From assembly GCF_002294725.1 (NCBI RefSeq), contig NZ_NSFT01000014.1, forward strand, positions 81,229 to 145,228: a DNA stretch of 64,000 bases, written 5' to 3'. The notes beneath the pieces are model-generated. The model was given only the letters and a program-made list of their open reading frames with translations, was not told where the DNA came from and did no database searches. The DNA is from Mesorhizobium sp. WSM4313. GTDB lineage: Bacteria; Pseudomonadota; Alphaproteobacteria; Rhizobiales; Rhizobiaceae. The position numbers were made by a program, and so were the translations under genes. Of the stretch, positions 7,654-17,427 are shown one piece after another; the stretch's first letter is position 1; each line of letters opens with the position of its first letter.

Positions 7654-9621
7654 TTGCGAGACGACATTGCGCCGGGGGGATTTCGGCCGGAGATACAGGG
7701 GCTGCGCGGGCTTGCCGTCGCCTTTGTGGTGATTTTCCACATCTGGCCGGCAGCGCTTCCCGGCGGCTATGTCGGGGTCGACATCTTCTTCGTCATCTCC
7801 GGCTTCCTGATCACCGGCCTGCTCACCCGCATGGCGCTCAGCGATGACGGCATCTCGCTGGTCGGCTTTTACACGCGTCGGGTCAGGCGGCTGCTGCCGG
7901 CGGCGATCGTCGCGCTCCTGGTCACGCTCGCTGGAACGCTGCTGTTCGTGTCGGACGCATGGTGGGAAGAAACCGCCAAACAGGTGATCGCAAGCGCGCT
8001 CTACATGCAGAACTGGCGGCTTGCCGAACAGGCCGTGGATTATCTCGGCGCCGAGGACGCGCCGAGCCCCGTGCAGCATTTCTGGTCGCTGTCGATCGAG
8101 GAGCAGTTCTACATCGTCTGGCCGCTGCTGATGTTGGCGGTCCTGTGGTGGGCCAGGCGTCGCGGACATTCGCCGATGCAGACGCTCGTCTTCGTGCTCG
8201 GCGTGGTCATGGCGGGCTCGCTCGCGGCTTCCGTCGCTCTCACCCGATCCGATCCGGCTTGGGCCTATTTCGTCACCCATACGCGGGTCTGGGAGCTGGC
8301 CCTCGGCGGACTGCTGGCGCTGACCTCCGACCGCTTCCGGCCAAACGGCCGCGTGCGGACAGCGATGGTTGTCGCCGGCAGCTTGGCGGCGCTCGCATCG
8401 GCGATGCTGTTTTCAAGGTCGACCGATTTTCCGGGTTTCAAGGCGCTGCTGCCGACACTCGGCACGACCTTGATCATTGCGGCCGGCAGCGTACGCATGG
8501 GCCGCTTCCGCGGCCTCGACATCGCCATGCTGCGCTATATCGGCGATCGCTCCTATTCGATCTACCTGTGGCATTGGCCGCTGATCATTTTTTACGCCGC
8601 GCAGCGCGGCGCCATCGACCTTGTTGATGGTGTTCTGCTGATCGTCGTCACCCTGATGGTTTCCGAACTCTCCTACCGCTTCGTCGAACAGCCCTATCGC
8701 CATTCGCGCTCGTCCCGGGCATGGCGGCCACTGATCGACGGCACGGCGGCGGTGGGGTTGTGCGTGGCGGTGGCCGGCGGACTCGTCTACGCGATCGACC
8801 GGCAGCCCATCGATACCGGCCTGATCGGAACGCCGAATTATCCGGGACCTGCGGCCTTGCTGGCGAACGCTGTCGTACCCCAGGGTGTCAAGCCATTGCC
8901 GCCCTTGAGCAAGATCGGCAGCGACGTGCCCGTCATCTACAGGATGAAGTGTCACCAGCAGCAGAAGGGAACCGACGCGACCGGTTGCCAGCTCGGCGAC
9001 CCGGCGGGGACGAGGACCATTGTCGTGATGGGCGATTCCCACGCGGCGCAATGGGTGCCGGCTGTCGACAAAATCGCCAAAGACAGAAAATGGAGGCTCG
9101 TCACCTTCACCAAGGCGGCATGCCCGGTAACCCGGGTCACCATCCTTGAAGACGGCAAGCCGTATCAGCAATGCGCGCTGTGGCGGGAGAAAGTTCTCGC
9201 CGAAATCGCCAAATTGAAGCCCCATTTCGTGATCACCAGCCAGAGCAACTATACCAGCGTTGCCCAGGGTGCGATGATTGAGGGATTGCGCAGCGTCTGG
9301 GGCGAGCTCACACGTCAGGGCGTGCGCGTCGTCGCCATCCGCAACACGCCTTTCAGCCTGTTCGACCCGCGCACCTGCCTGGGCACGGACCCGGCCAAAT
9401 GCATCAATCCGCGCGCCGAGGTCGAACGGGAAAACATCTACGCGCTCGCCGCCCGGTCCGTGGCCGGGGTGACCTTGGTCGACATGAACGATGCGCTATG
9501 CAGCAAGGACAGCTGCCCGGCGGTGGTCGGCAACATCGTCGTGCTGCGCGACAACCATCATCTCACGGCAACCTACGCGCTGGCGCTGGCTCCCTACCTG
9601 GCCAAGGCAGCGGGACTTTGA
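7654..9621 (+). CDS. Acyltransferase-3 family protein with C-terminal SGNH domain (OafA-like)
   Basis: A 655-residue membrane O-acyltransferase. The N-terminal half (about 1-370) has roughly ten membrane segments and the family motifs LRGLAVAFVVIFH, FFVISGFLITG, SIEEQFYIVWP and DRSYSIYLWHWPL. A periplasmic SGNH hydrolase-like domain follows, with VVMGDSHAAQWVPA (catalytic Ser) and DNHHLT (Asp and His). Such OafA/OatA-type fusions acetylate surface polysaccharides. TTG at 7654 is the only plausible start after an in-frame stop at 7636-7638, with GAGGGG upstream. No polysaccharide cluster adjoins it, so the acceptor is unknown. Confidence 0.9.
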   Translation: MRDDIAPGGFRPEIQGLRGLAVAFVVIFHIWPAALPGGYVGVDIFFVISGFLITGLLTRMALSDDGISLVGFYTRRVRRLLPAAIVALLVTLAGTLLFVSDAWWEETAKQVIASALYMQNWRLAEQAVDYLGAEDAPSPVQHFWSLSIEEQFYIVWPLLMLAVLWWARRRGHSPMQTLVFVLGVVMAGSLAASVALTRSDPAWAYFVTHTRVWELALGGLLALTSDRFRPNGRVRTAMVVAGSLAALASAMLFSRSTDFPGFKALLPTLGTTLIIAAGSVRMGRFRGLDIAMLRYIGDRSYSIYLWHWPLIIFYAAQRGAIDLVDGVLLIVVTLMVSELSYRFVEQPYRHSRSSRAWRPLIDGTAAVGLCVAVAGGLVYAIDRQPIDTGLIGTPNYPGPAALLANAVVPQGVKPLPPLSKIGSDVPVIYRMKCHQQQKGTDATGCQLGDPAGTRTIVVMGDSHAAQWVPAVDKIAKDRKWRLVTFTKAACPVTRVTILEDGKPYQQCALWREKVLAEIAKLKPHFVITSQSNYTSVAQGAMIEGLRSVWGELTRQGVRVVAIRNTPFSLFDPRTCLGTDPAKCINPRAEVERENIYALAARSVAGVTLVDMNDALCSKDSCPAVVGNIVVLRDNHHLTATYALALAPYLAKAAGL

Positions 9622-9820
9622 GCAACCGTCCACCCGCGATGATTCGGCGTCCCGCAGGCGCGAATTCGACAGCGAAGGATAGTGCGATGCCGTTGGATTT
9701 AGAAAATCCTAAGGGTTTTCAAAACGCTGCATAAACCCTGCTTTAACCCGCCTTTAAACCGCCGCATCTAGTCTTCAACCCGAACGCCATCGGCACCCGG
9801 GGGCAGGTTAGCAAGAGCGC

Positions 9821-12097
9821 ATGGCGAACCGCAGAGACAGTCGCATCGAACCGAGCTTCGAGGAGGCGCCGCGCGCGAAATCCTCCGAAGGCTTTTCGGT
9901 GAGCGAGGAGGATCGCGTCGTGCCGCGCAGCCGTAAATCCACTGCAAAGGGCAGATCCGCAAAGAAATCACGCGGTCGCGGCCGCGACCGCAGCCGGCGG
10001 GGCTTGCTCGGCATCGCAACCCGCCTGGTCTACTGGTGCTTCGTGCTTTGTATTTGGGGCGGCATCGCGGCGGCCGGCATCGTCGTCTATTACGGTGCTA
10101 AGATGCCGGCGGCGACCACTTGGTCGATCCCCGACCGCGCGCCCAACATCAAGATCGTGTCGGTCGATGGCGGGCTGATCGCCAATCGCGGCATGTCGGG
10201 CGGCGAGGCCGTCGGCCTGCACGAAATGTCGCCTTATATCCCGCAAGCCGTCGTCGCCATCGAGGACCGCCGCTTCTATTCGCATTTCGGCATCGACCCG
10301 ATCGGGCTTTCACGCGCCATGGTCACCAACGTTCTCGGCGGTCATTTCTCGCAGGGCGGCTCGACGCTGACGCAGCAGCTGGCGAAGAACCTGTTCCTGA
10401 CGCCGGACCGCACGCTGGAGCGCAAGGTGCAGGAAGTGCTGCTCGCGCTCTGGCTCGAACACAAGCACAGCAAGGACCAGATCCTCGAAATGTATCTCAA
10501 CCGGGTCTATTTCGGATCCGGAGCCTATGGCGTGGAAGCGGCTTCGCGGCGCTATTTCGGCAAGAGCGCGCGCGACGTGAGCCTTTCCGAGGCAGCACTG
10601 CTGGCGGGGCTGCTCAAGGCACCGTCCAAGCTTTCGCCGGCGCGCGACCCGAAGGCGGCCGAGGAGCGGGCGCAGCTCGTGCTCGCGGCCATGCGCGCGG
10701 AAGGCAAGATCAGCGACAAGGAATACAAGGTGGCGCTGAGCGCGCCGGCGACGCGCGCGCCGTCCTACTGGACCGGCTCCGAGAACTATGTCGCCGACAC
10801 GGTGATGGAGGAGCTTCCCGATCTCATCGGCGAGGTGCGCGGCGACATCATCGTCGACACCACTGTCGACTTGACCCTGCAGAAGCTTGCCGAACAGTCG
10901 ATCCGCCGGCTGATCGACGAAAGCGGCAAGAAGCTCAACGTCAGCCAAGGCGCGCTGGTGTCGATCGACGATTCCGGCGCGGTGCGCGCCATGGTCGGTG
11001 GCTATGATTATTCGACCAGCCAGTTCGACCGCGCCTCGGAAGCGCGCCGGCAGCCGGGCTCGGCCTTCAAGCCGTTCGTCTACATGGCGGCGCTGGAGGC
11101 CGGCCGCACGCCGGACAGCATCCGCAACGACGCGCCGATCAAAATTGGCAAATGGACGCCGGACAATTACGGCGGCAAATATTACGGCAAGGTGACGCTG
11201 GCGACGGCGCTGGCCAAGTCGCTGAACTCAGTGGCGGCGCAGCTCACCATGGAAGTCGGGCCCGACGCGGTGGTGGAAGCCGCGCATCGCATGGGCATCC
11301 AGTCCGACCTGCAGGCCAACACCTCGATCGCGCTCGGCACCTCGGAGGTGACGCCGCTGGAGCTGACTTCCGCCTACGTTCCGTTCGCCAATGGCGGCTA
11401 CAAGCCGGACGTCCATTTCATCCGCCGCATCACCACCGGCGAGGGCAAGGTGCTTTACGAGAACAGCGGCGGCAGCGCGCCGCGCGTCGTCAAGGCCGAC
11501 ACCGTCGGCATGATGAATTCGATGATGACCGGCACGGTCGAGATCGGCACCGCCAAGAAGGCGGCCTTCAATTGGCCGTCGGCCGGCAAGACCGGCACCA
11601 GCCAGAACTCGCGCGATGCCTGGTTCGTCGGCTACACCGCCAATCTCACGACGGGCGTTTGGTTCGGCAATGACGACGGCAGCCCGATGAAGAAGGTCAC
11701 CGGCGGCGCCCTGCCGGCGCAGGCCTGGCACGAATTCATGGTGGCCGCGCATGAGGGCGTGCCTGTGCGGCCGCTGCCGGGCACCTGGAAGTCGACGCCG
11801 TCCGATACGATCGTGCCGGACGAGATCCCGTCGGCGGACGCCTCGCAGCCGCCGCCTGCGCCGCCCGCAGCCGTCGGCCAGTCAAAGCCTGCTGCTCCAT
11901 CGCAGCCTGTCGCCCAGGCGCCCGCGCGTCCGGTGCGGACCGCGCGACCTGCCGAGACCGTCGATGCCGCCGGCTTCGATATGCCGAGCGACAGCGGCGA
12001 GACCGCCTCGATCAAGCATCCGGTGCCGCCCGGCAATGTCGGCGGCCCGACGAAAAAGCGCCAGACTTCGATCCTCGATATTCTGGGCGGCGGTTAG
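9821..12097 (+). CDS. Class A penicillin-binding protein, PBP1A family
   Basis: A bifunctional peptidoglycan synthase of 758 residues. A basic cytoplasmic N-terminus (1-65, Arg/Lys-rich) precedes one membrane anchor (about 68-92). The glycosyltransferase domain has AIEDRRFYSHFGID (catalytic Glu about 147), GGSTLTQQLAKNLF and LEMYLNRVYFG. The transpeptidase domain has the SxxK box GSAFKPF (Ser about 413), SLNS and the KTGTS box (about 589). The C-terminal 90 residues are Pro/Ala-rich and probably disordered. It polymerises and cross-links the wall in the periplasm. The gene appears to be its own unit. Confidence 0.95.
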   Translation: MANRRDSRIEPSFEEAPRAKSSEGFSVSEEDRVVPRSRKSTAKGRSAKKSRGRGRDRSRRGLLGIATRLVYWCFVLCIWGGIAAAGIVVYYGAKMPAATTWSIPDRAPNIKIVSVDGGLIANRGMSGGEAVGLHEMSPYIPQAVVAIEDRRFYSHFGIDPIGLSRAMVTNVLGGHFSQGGSTLTQQLAKNLFLTPDRTLERKVQEVLLALWLEHKHSKDQILEMYLNRVYFGSGAYGVEAASRRYFGKSARDVSLSEAALLAGLLKAPSKLSPARDPKAAEERAQLVLAAMRAEGKISDKEYKVALSAPATRAPSYWTGSENYVADTVMEELPDLIGEVRGDIIVDTTVDLTLQKLAEQSIRRLIDESGKKLNVSQGALVSIDDSGAVRAMVGGYDYSTSQFDRASEARRQPGSAFKPFVYMAALEAGRTPDSIRNDAPIKIGKWTPDNYGGKYYGKVTLATALAKSLNSVAAQLTMEVGPDAVVEAAHRMGIQSDLQANTSIALGTSEVTPLELTSAYVPFANGGYKPDVHFIRRITTGEGKVLYENSGGSAPRVVKADTVGMMNSMMTGTVEIGTAKKAAFNWPSAGKTGTSQNSRDAWFVGYTANLTTGVWFGNDDGSPMKKVTGGALPAQAWHEFMVAAHEGVPVRPLPGTWKSTPSDTIVPDEIPSADASQPPPAPPAAVGQSKPAAPSQPVAQAPARPVRTARPAETVDAAGFDMPSDSGETASIKHPVPPGNVGGPTKKRQTSILDILGGG

Positions 12098-12162
12098 AGC
12101 GGCAACTTCGCCTCTCGCAATGGCAAGCGCCTTCGGCTACATGTCCGGCCGGAGACAAAACC

Positions 12163-12912
12163 ATGGCCGAGACCGACAGCAGAAAAACAATCGTGCTCAC
12201 CGGCGCCAGCCGCGGCATCGGCCATGCGACGGTGAAGCGCTTTTCGCGCGAGGGTTGGCGCGTCATCACCTGCTCGCGCCAGGCCTTTGCCGAGGACTGT
12301 CCATGGCCGGCCGGTCCCGAGGACCACATCAAGGTCGACCTCGCCGACCAGGAGGATGTCGGCATCGCCGTTTCGGAAATCCGTCACCGGCTGGAGGCGC
12401 ATGGCGGACAGCTGCACGCCCTGGTCAACAATGCCGGCATCTCGCCGAAGCTGAAAGACGGCAGGCGCATGGACTCGATCGAGACGCCGATGCATGTCTG
12501 GCGCGATGTGTTCCAGGTCAATTTCTTCGCGCCGATCATGCTGGCAAGGGGGCTGTTCAAGGAGCTCGCCGCTGCCAAGGGCTCGATCGTCAACGTCACC
12601 TCGATCGCCGGCACCCGTGTGCATCCCTTCGCCGGCACGGCCTATGCCACGTCGAAAGCGGCGCTCGGCTCGCTGACGCGCGAGATGGCGCATGATTTCG
12701 GCCCGCACGGCATCCGCGTCAACGCGATCGCCCCGGGCGAGATCGACACCGCGATCCTTTCGCCCGGCACCGACAGAATAGTCGAGACGATCCCGCTGAG
12801 ACGACTGGGCGCCACTTCGGAAGTTGCCGACATCATCTTCTTCCTGTGCTCGGGCCAGGCGTCCTACGTGACCGGCTCGGAAATCCACATCAATGGCGGC
12901 CAGCACGTGTGA
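12163..12912 (+). CDS. Short-chain dehydrogenase/reductase (SDR)
   Basis: A 249-residue classical SDR. The cofactor motif is LTGASRGIGHATVKRF (TGxxxGIG), with CSRQ after beta-2 suggesting NADP preference, and NNAG as VNNAGIS. The catalytic Ser lies in VNVTSIAG, and Tyr/Lys in YATSKAAL. The C-terminal GSEIHINGGQHV is typical. Substrate cannot be told from sequence. It starts 65 bp after the PBP gene on the same strand and ends convergent with a quinone reductase-like gene. Confidence 0.9.
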   Translation: MAETDSRKTIVLTGASRGIGHATVKRFSREGWRVITCSRQAFAEDCPWPAGPEDHIKVDLADQEDVGIAVSEIRHRLEAHGGQLHALVNNAGISPKLKDGRRMDSIETPMHVWRDVFQVNFFAPIMLARGLFKELAAAKGSIVNVTSIAGTRVHPFAGTAYATSKAALGSLTREMAHDFGPHGIRVNAIAPGEIDTAILSPGTDRIVETIPLRRLGATSEVADIIFFLCSGQASYVTGSEIHINGGQHV

Positions 12913-12933
12913 TTTGCTGGCGCCATGAATCGC

Positions 12934-13854
12934 TCATCCAGCCATGGTGACAACAGCTTTGCCGCTGAAGCTGCGCTGCCGCAGAGCATCCAGGGCCTGG
13001 CCGATGTCCGCCCACGGCACGGTCATGGCCACGCGGGTCTCCAGCCGGCCGGCCGCGACAAGATCGAGCAGCACGGCGATGTCGGCGCCGATGGCTGAAC
13101 CGGACGTGTAATAGGCGAAGGTCTGTAGCCGCGCGCCTTCGTGGCCGGGAACGAATTGGCGGAAGCCGATCGGCGTGAGCTCGCCGCTGCTCGAACCGAA
13201 CATGACGATGGTCCCGCCGGGCGCGATGCGTTCGATCGCATCGGCGAGGCTTTTGCCGCCGACCGACTCGGTGATCAGCGAAAAAGGTCCCTCGGCCAGT
13301 TCGATCGACTCGACGACCTGCCCGGCGCCCAGATCGCGAAGATCATCGTGGTGCCGGGCCGAAGCGACCGCTGTCACCGAAGCGCCTTGCTCGCGGGCGA
13401 TCTGGATCTGGAAGCGGCCGACCGCGCCGCTTGCGCCGGTGATCAGGACCCGCTGTCCGGCGAGATTGCCGCCATGGCGCAAGGTCCTGAGCGCCGTCGT
13501 GCCGGCCACCGGAAGCGTGGCTGCGGACGCGAAGCTGACCGCGTCCGGCACGACGGCAAGACGATCGGTCGGAACCGCGACCCGTTCAGCCCAGCCGGCC
13601 TGGTCGACCAAGGCGGCAACGCGCGTGCCCGCGGTCGGGCCCGAGCCATCGGCCGCCGCGCGCTCGACAATGCCGACGATGTCCTGGCCAGGTATCCACC
13701 CGTCAGGTCGGATGCCGAGCAGGCGCAGCTCGCCACGATTCAACGATGTTGCATGAACTGCCACCAACGCTTCATTTCCATTGCAGTTTGGGTGATCGAC
13801 CTTGGTGAGCTTCAGCCGGTCGGGGCTGTCGGAAGAGATGGCGAGAGCGAGCAT
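12934..13854 (-). CDS. Zinc-independent MDR oxidoreductase (quinone reductase-like)
   Basis: A 306-residue medium-chain dehydrogenase. The GroES-like half has ATSLNRGELRLLG and IPGQDIVGIVE; the Rossmann half has the nucleotide motif VLITGASGAVGRFQIQIA. The zinc-ligand residues of alcohol dehydrogenases are missing, placing it with NADPH:quinone oxidoreductase/zeta-crystallin relatives. It is divergently transcribed from the AraC-type gene at 13979 with a 124-bp shared promoter region, which suggests that regulator controls it. Confidence 0.85.
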   Translation of the reverse strand: MLALAISSDSPDRLKLTKVDHPNCNGNEALVAVHATSLNRGELRLLGIRPDGWIPGQDIVGIVERAAADGSGPTAGTRVAALVDQAGWAERVAVPTDRLAVVPDAVSFASAATLPVAGTTALRTLRHGGNLAGQRVLITGASGAVGRFQIQIAREQGASVTAVASARHHDDLRDLGAGQVVESIELAEGPFSLITESVGGKSLADAIERIAPGGTIVMFGSSSGELTPIGFRQFVPGHEGARLQTFAYYTSGSAIGADIAVLLDLVAAGRLETRVAMTVPWADIGQALDALRQRSFSGKAVVTMAG

Positions 13855-13978
13855 GGGCCCATCCTTTGAAATTGGCGTTTGGGAGTCGCGATCGATTGAC
13901 GAAGTGGCTGGAGCCTATCGACTTTCGTGGTCGAAGAATCTAGAGATAAAGCCAGATGATCGCTGAAAGCAGTCAAGA

Positions 13979-14785
13979 ATGAGACAGCCGCTTCGCTGGC
14001 CCTGGCTGGATTTCGATGTCGACGATGTGGCTGCGCCGGCGATGGCCGTTGGCGTCGATGTCACCGAGACCAGGGCCGAGGTGCGCGAGCATTGGCACCG
14101 CAAGGGGCAGCTCGTCTTCGCGCTCGGCGGCGGCGTCACCTGCCGCGTTCCGAGCGGGCTTTGGATGGTGCCGCCGCATTGCGGGGTGTGGGTGCCGAGC
14201 CGCATGGAACACAGCAACATCGCGACGGCGAATGCGCGGATTTTCTTCGTCTATATCGAGCCCGGCGCCGCCGACCTGCCGGACCGGTGCTGCACGCTTT
14301 CGATCTCGCCGCTGCTGCGCGAGTTGATCATCGAACTGTCGGAGTGCGCGCCGAACGATGCGCGCGGCGATTTCCTGGGAAGCATGCTGCTCGCGGAACT
14401 GCCGCGTATGCCTGTCCAGCAATTGCATTTGCCGATCTCGGCCGAGCCGCGGTTGCGGCGGATCGCCGAAGCGCTGGCCGACGACCCCGCCGATCGCAGC
14501 ACGTTGGCGCAATGGGCAGACCGTGTCGCGCTCAGCGAGAGCAGTCTGGCGCGGCTCGTCGTCAAGGAGACAGGCTTAGGTTTCGGGCGCTGGCGCCAGC
14601 AGCTGCATCTGATCGTAGCGCTCAGGGAACTGTCCGCCGGCGCCAGCGTGCAGCAGGTGTCGGGCGATCTCGGCTATGAATCCGTGACCGCTTTCATCAC
14701 CATGTTCAAAAAGGCGCTGGGCAAGCCGCCGGCAAAATACCTCAGCGATATCGCGCAGAATGGCGGCTCCGCGTTCCTGGCCTGA
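13979..14785 (+). CDS. AraC-family transcriptional regulator
   Basis: A 268-residue activator with an N-terminal cupin-type sensor (HWHRKGQLVFAL, WMVPPHCGVWVP and HSNI) and a C-terminal double helix-turn-helix containing LAQWADRVALSESSLARL and SVQQVSGDLGYESVTAFITM. It is divergent to the MDR oxidoreductase, the likely target. It ends 6 bp from the convergent antiporter gene. The inducer is not predictable; in this subgroup the cupin often binds small aromatics or metabolites. Confidence 0.9.
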   Translation: MRQPLRWPWLDFDVDDVAAPAMAVGVDVTETRAEVREHWHRKGQLVFALGGGVTCRVPSGLWMVPPHCGVWVPSRMEHSNIATANARIFFVYIEPGAADLPDRCCTLSISPLLRELIIELSECAPNDARGDFLGSMLLAELPRMPVQQLHLPISAEPRLRRIAEALADDPADRSTLAQWADRVALSESSLARLVVKETGLGFGRWRQQLHLIVALRELSAGASVQQVSGDLGYESVTAFITMFKKALGKPPAKYLSDIAQNGGSAFLA

Positions 14786-14791
14786 CATCCA

Positions 14792-16591
14792 TCAAGCAGG
14801 CTGCGGGTTGATCTCCACGGCAGGCCCGGCCCAATCGGTGGTCTTGCCGGTCACCACCTCGACGATGCCGCGGGCGATCTCGCGCTCGCCCATGATCACG
14901 ATGTCTGCGCCGAGCCCTTTCAGATGCTCGACCTCGGCGTCGGAATGAGCGCGGGCAATGATGCTGATCGCCGGATTGGCGGCTCGGGCCCGAAGCACGA
15001 TCTGGCCGGCCTCGAAGGCATTGGGGATGGCGAGGATCAGCCGCTTGGCGCCCTCCGGGTTGGCGGCCGCGAAGACGTCCGCATTGGCGGCGTTGCCGGC
15101 GATGGTCTCGACGCCGTCGTCGCGCAGCTTGGCCAGCGTCTTGTCGGCGTCCTCGATCACCAGGAAGGGCAGGGCGGCTTCTTTCAGCGCAGCGCCCACA
15201 AGGCTGCCGACCCGACCATAGCCGATGAGGATGGAATGGCCGGCGAGGGTCGTCCTCGGCGGCGGGCCGTCTTCCTTTTCTGGAGCCGCCGACACCGAAG
15301 CGACCTGGCCGGGCTCGGTCGCCGGGCCGATAGGCCTTCGCTCTTCGGCCGGCGCGGCCTTGCCGGCGCGCTTTTCCAGCCACGGCTTCATCCAGTCGAC
15401 AACGAGGAACATCAGCGGGTTGAGCAGGATCGAGAGGATGGCGCCAGCGAGGATCAGGTCGCGGCCCTGCTCGGGCAACAGTTTCAGGCCGACGCCAAGC
15501 TCGGCCAGGATGAAGGAGAATTCGCCGATCTGGGCAAGGCTCGCCGAAATCATCAGCGCGGTCGCGATCGGATAGCGGAAGGCGATCACGATAACGAAAG
15601 CGGCGATCGACTTGCCGATAATGATGATGGCCAAAGTGGCGAGAATCGGCAGGCCGTTGCTGATCAGGCTGAACGGGTCGAACAGCATGCCGACCGAGAC
15701 GAAGAACAGCACCGAAAAGGCGTCGCGCAGCGGCAGCGATTCTTCCGCCGCGCGGTGGCTGAGCTCGGATTCGCTCATGATCATGCCGGCGAAGAAGGCG
15801 CCGAGCGCCAGCGAGACGCCGAACAGCTTCGCCGCGCCGAAGGCGACGCCGAGCGCGATGGCCAGCACCGCGAGCCGGAACAATTCCCGGGAGCCGGTGT
15901 GAGCGACGTAATGCAGGATCCACGGAATGACCCTGCGGCCGACCACCAGCATGACCACGACGAAGGCGGCGACCTTGGCGAGCGTGACGCCGACCACGCC
16001 CCAAATGCCATAGCTGGCGGGCAGCGAAAGCAGGCTCTCATGGTCGTCGACCTGGGGCTGGCCCCCGAGCACGCCGGCGAGCGCCGGCAAGAGCACCAGC
16101 GCCAGCACCATGGCGAGATCCTCGACGATCAGCCAGCCGACGGCGATGCGGCCGCGCTCGGTCTCGATCAGCCGCCGCTCCTGCAAGGCGCGCAAAAGCA
16201 CCACGGTCGAGGCGACCGAAAGCGCCAGGCCAAAGACCAGGCCGGCGCCCGGCGACCAGCCGAGCAGCCAGGCAAGCCCGACGCCGAGCAGGGTCGCAAA
16301 GCCGATCTGCACGATGGCGCCCGGCACCGCGATAGCGCGGACGGACAGAAGGTCCTTCAGCGAAAAATGCAGGCCGACGCCGAACATCAAAAGGATGACG
16401 CCGATTTCCGCGAGCTCGTTGGCGAGGCTGGCGTCGGCGACGAAGCCGGGCGTGTTCGGACCGACAAGGACGCCAGCGACAAGATAGCCGACGAGCGGCG
16501 GGATGCGGAAACGGTTGGTTAACGCCCCGAAGACGAATGCAAGCCCCAGACCGGCGACGATGGTGGCGATAAGGGGCGTGTCATGCGGCAT
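14792..16591 (-). CDS. ybaL: CPA2-family cation:proton antiporter with TrkA-N domain (YbaL-like)
   Basis: A 599-residue inner-membrane transporter. About 12 hydrophobic segments fill 1-395, with the family motif FRIPPLVGYLVAGVLVGP near the N-terminus and GVGLHFSLKDL after it. A charged Pro-rich linker (400-448) leads to a cytosolic TrkA-N/RCK domain from about 451, with the dinucleotide fold LIGYGRVGSLVGAAL. The layout is that of KefB/KefC/YbaL potassium or sodium:proton antiporters; no KefF/KefG partner is adjacent, favouring YbaL. It probably serves pH or cation homeostasis. Confidence 0.87.
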   Translation of the reverse strand: MPHDTPLIATIVAGLGLAFVFGALTNRFRIPPLVGYLVAGVLVGPNTPGFVADASLANELAEIGVILLMFGVGLHFSLKDLLSVRAIAVPGAIVQIGFATLLGVGLAWLLGWSPGAGLVFGLALSVASTVVLLRALQERRLIETERGRIAVGWLIVEDLAMVLALVLLPALAGVLGGQPQVDDHESLLSLPASYGIWGVVGVTLAKVAAFVVVMLVVGRRVIPWILHYVAHTGSRELFRLAVLAIALGVAFGAAKLFGVSLALGAFFAGMIMSESELSHRAAEESLPLRDAFSVLFFVSVGMLFDPFSLISNGLPILATLAIIIIGKSIAAFVIVIAFRYPIATALMISASLAQIGEFSFILAELGVGLKLLPEQGRDLILAGAILSILLNPLMFLVVDWMKPWLEKRAGKAAPAEERRPIGPATEPGQVASVSAAPEKEDGPPPRTTLAGHSILIGYGRVGSLVGAALKEAALPFLVIEDADKTLAKLRDDGVETIAGNAANADVFAAANPEGAKRLILAIPNAFEAGQIVLRARAANPAISIIARAHSDAEVEHLKGLGADIVIMGEREIARGIVEVVTGKTTDWAGPAVEINPQPA

Positions 16592-16758
16592 TGTCTATGG
16601 AGCGCCTTTCGAAAATTCACGATGTCGGATGGGCGCCCGCCGAGGCCGTCGCCTTCGGCAATATGATGGCCGCAGCGGCGATGATGCAACCGCCGCCGCG
16701 CAGAATTCGACGCTGAAGGTGGCGCGCACCGGAAATCGGCGCCGCGCCGACAAAGAGA

Positions 16759-16798
16759 CGGCTTCGGGACGCGACCCAGCCTCGAAGCCGCTTTTTTT
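16759..16798 (+). terminator. Hairpin with T-tract on the + strand
   Basis: An 8-bp stem CGGCTTCG/CGAAGCCG is followed by CTTTTTTT on the + strand. It lies downstream of the minus-strand attachment gene but is oriented against it; read on the minus strand the hairpin is followed only by TCTCTTTG. It may act in both directions or end an unseen + transcript from 16592-16758. Confidence 0.6.
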
Positions 16799-16805
16799 CG
16801 GCGCC

Positions 16806-17246
16806 TTATGCCGCTTGCAACAGGTTCTCGATGTCGGGAATCGTATGGTTCGTGAGTGTCTTCGGGATTTCCGCCTGCACCTTCTCGCAAACCTCCTTGT
16901 GCAGCTTCTGGCGCATCTCGCCAAGCACCTGCGGCGGCGCAATCAGCACGACCGCGTCGAACGCGCCGCGGTGCGCCAGCTTGTAGAGCCGGTCGGCAAT
17001 CTCGACGGCGAAGCGCTCCTTGCCGAGACGGTGCCAGTCGGTTTCCTCGACGGCGCTGCGGGGACCCTCGTTGCTCTGGCGGCCCGGCTTGTCGCTGCCT
17101 TGCTCGCGCGTGGCGGGGTTCTCCTGCTCCATCTCCTGCACCACTTCGAGGTTCGGGAACTTGGCGTCGCCCTGGTTGCGCAGGAAAAGCGCCTTTTCGC
17201 CATCAGCCACGATGACCCACAGTCCGTGTTTCAGCTTGATGCTCAT
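16806..17246 (-). CDS. Host attachment protein family (AtsE-like)
   Basis: A 146-residue soluble protein of the family named 'protein required for attachment to host cells', first noted in Agrobacterium. Recognisable parts are HGLWVIVADGEKALFLRN at the N-terminus, a charged middle (residues 35-70), FAVEIADRLYKLAHRGAFD, VLIAPPQVLGEMR and PKTLTNHTIPDIENLL. The fold resembles eRF1-type ribosome-associated domains, so the historical attachment role may be indirect. AGGAGG-like sequence precedes the ATG. It is transcribed away from the cysG promoter region. Confidence 0.85.
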   Translation of the reverse strand: MSIKLKHGLWVIVADGEKALFLRNQGDAKFPNLEVVQEMEQENPATREQGSDKPGRQSNEGPRSAVEETDWHRLGKERFAVEIADRLYKLAHRGAFDAVVLIAPPQVLGEMRQKLHKEVCEKVQAEIPKTLTNHTIPDIENLLQAA

Positions 17247-17410
17247 GGCGTTCCTCCTTGCTTGCTGCTTGCCGATAGATGGAGCTTGGGATCCGCAAAT
17301 GGATTGCTAGGCAAACGAGCCGCGAGGCATGATTGTTCCGATCCGGCGATGGCGTCTCGATCGCTTCCGGCAGACTCGGTCGAGCGTCTATCCCGCAGGG
17401 CCAGCTTTAA

Positions 17411-17427
17411 TCTACTAACTTTGTAGA
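17411..17427. promoter_or_regulatory. Candidate operator upstream of the sulfate-reduction operon
   Basis: In the 416-base gap 17247-17662 the only clear structure is the palindrome TCTAC-N7-GTAGA. Its right half continues as GTAGAATTT (17423-17431), and the same nine bases recur at 17527-17535. The two copies are 104 bp apart, upstream of cysG. They could be binding sites for the regulator of this operon; no known consensus is claimed. Confidence 0.3.

Noticed and set aside
6847..8280. 477-codon minus strand frame
   Set aside because: Antisense of RNase D, two small genes and the acyltransferase.
14924..16522. 532-codon + strand frame
   Set aside because: Antisense of the CPA2 antiporter; composition dominated by Gly, Asp and Arg with no motif.
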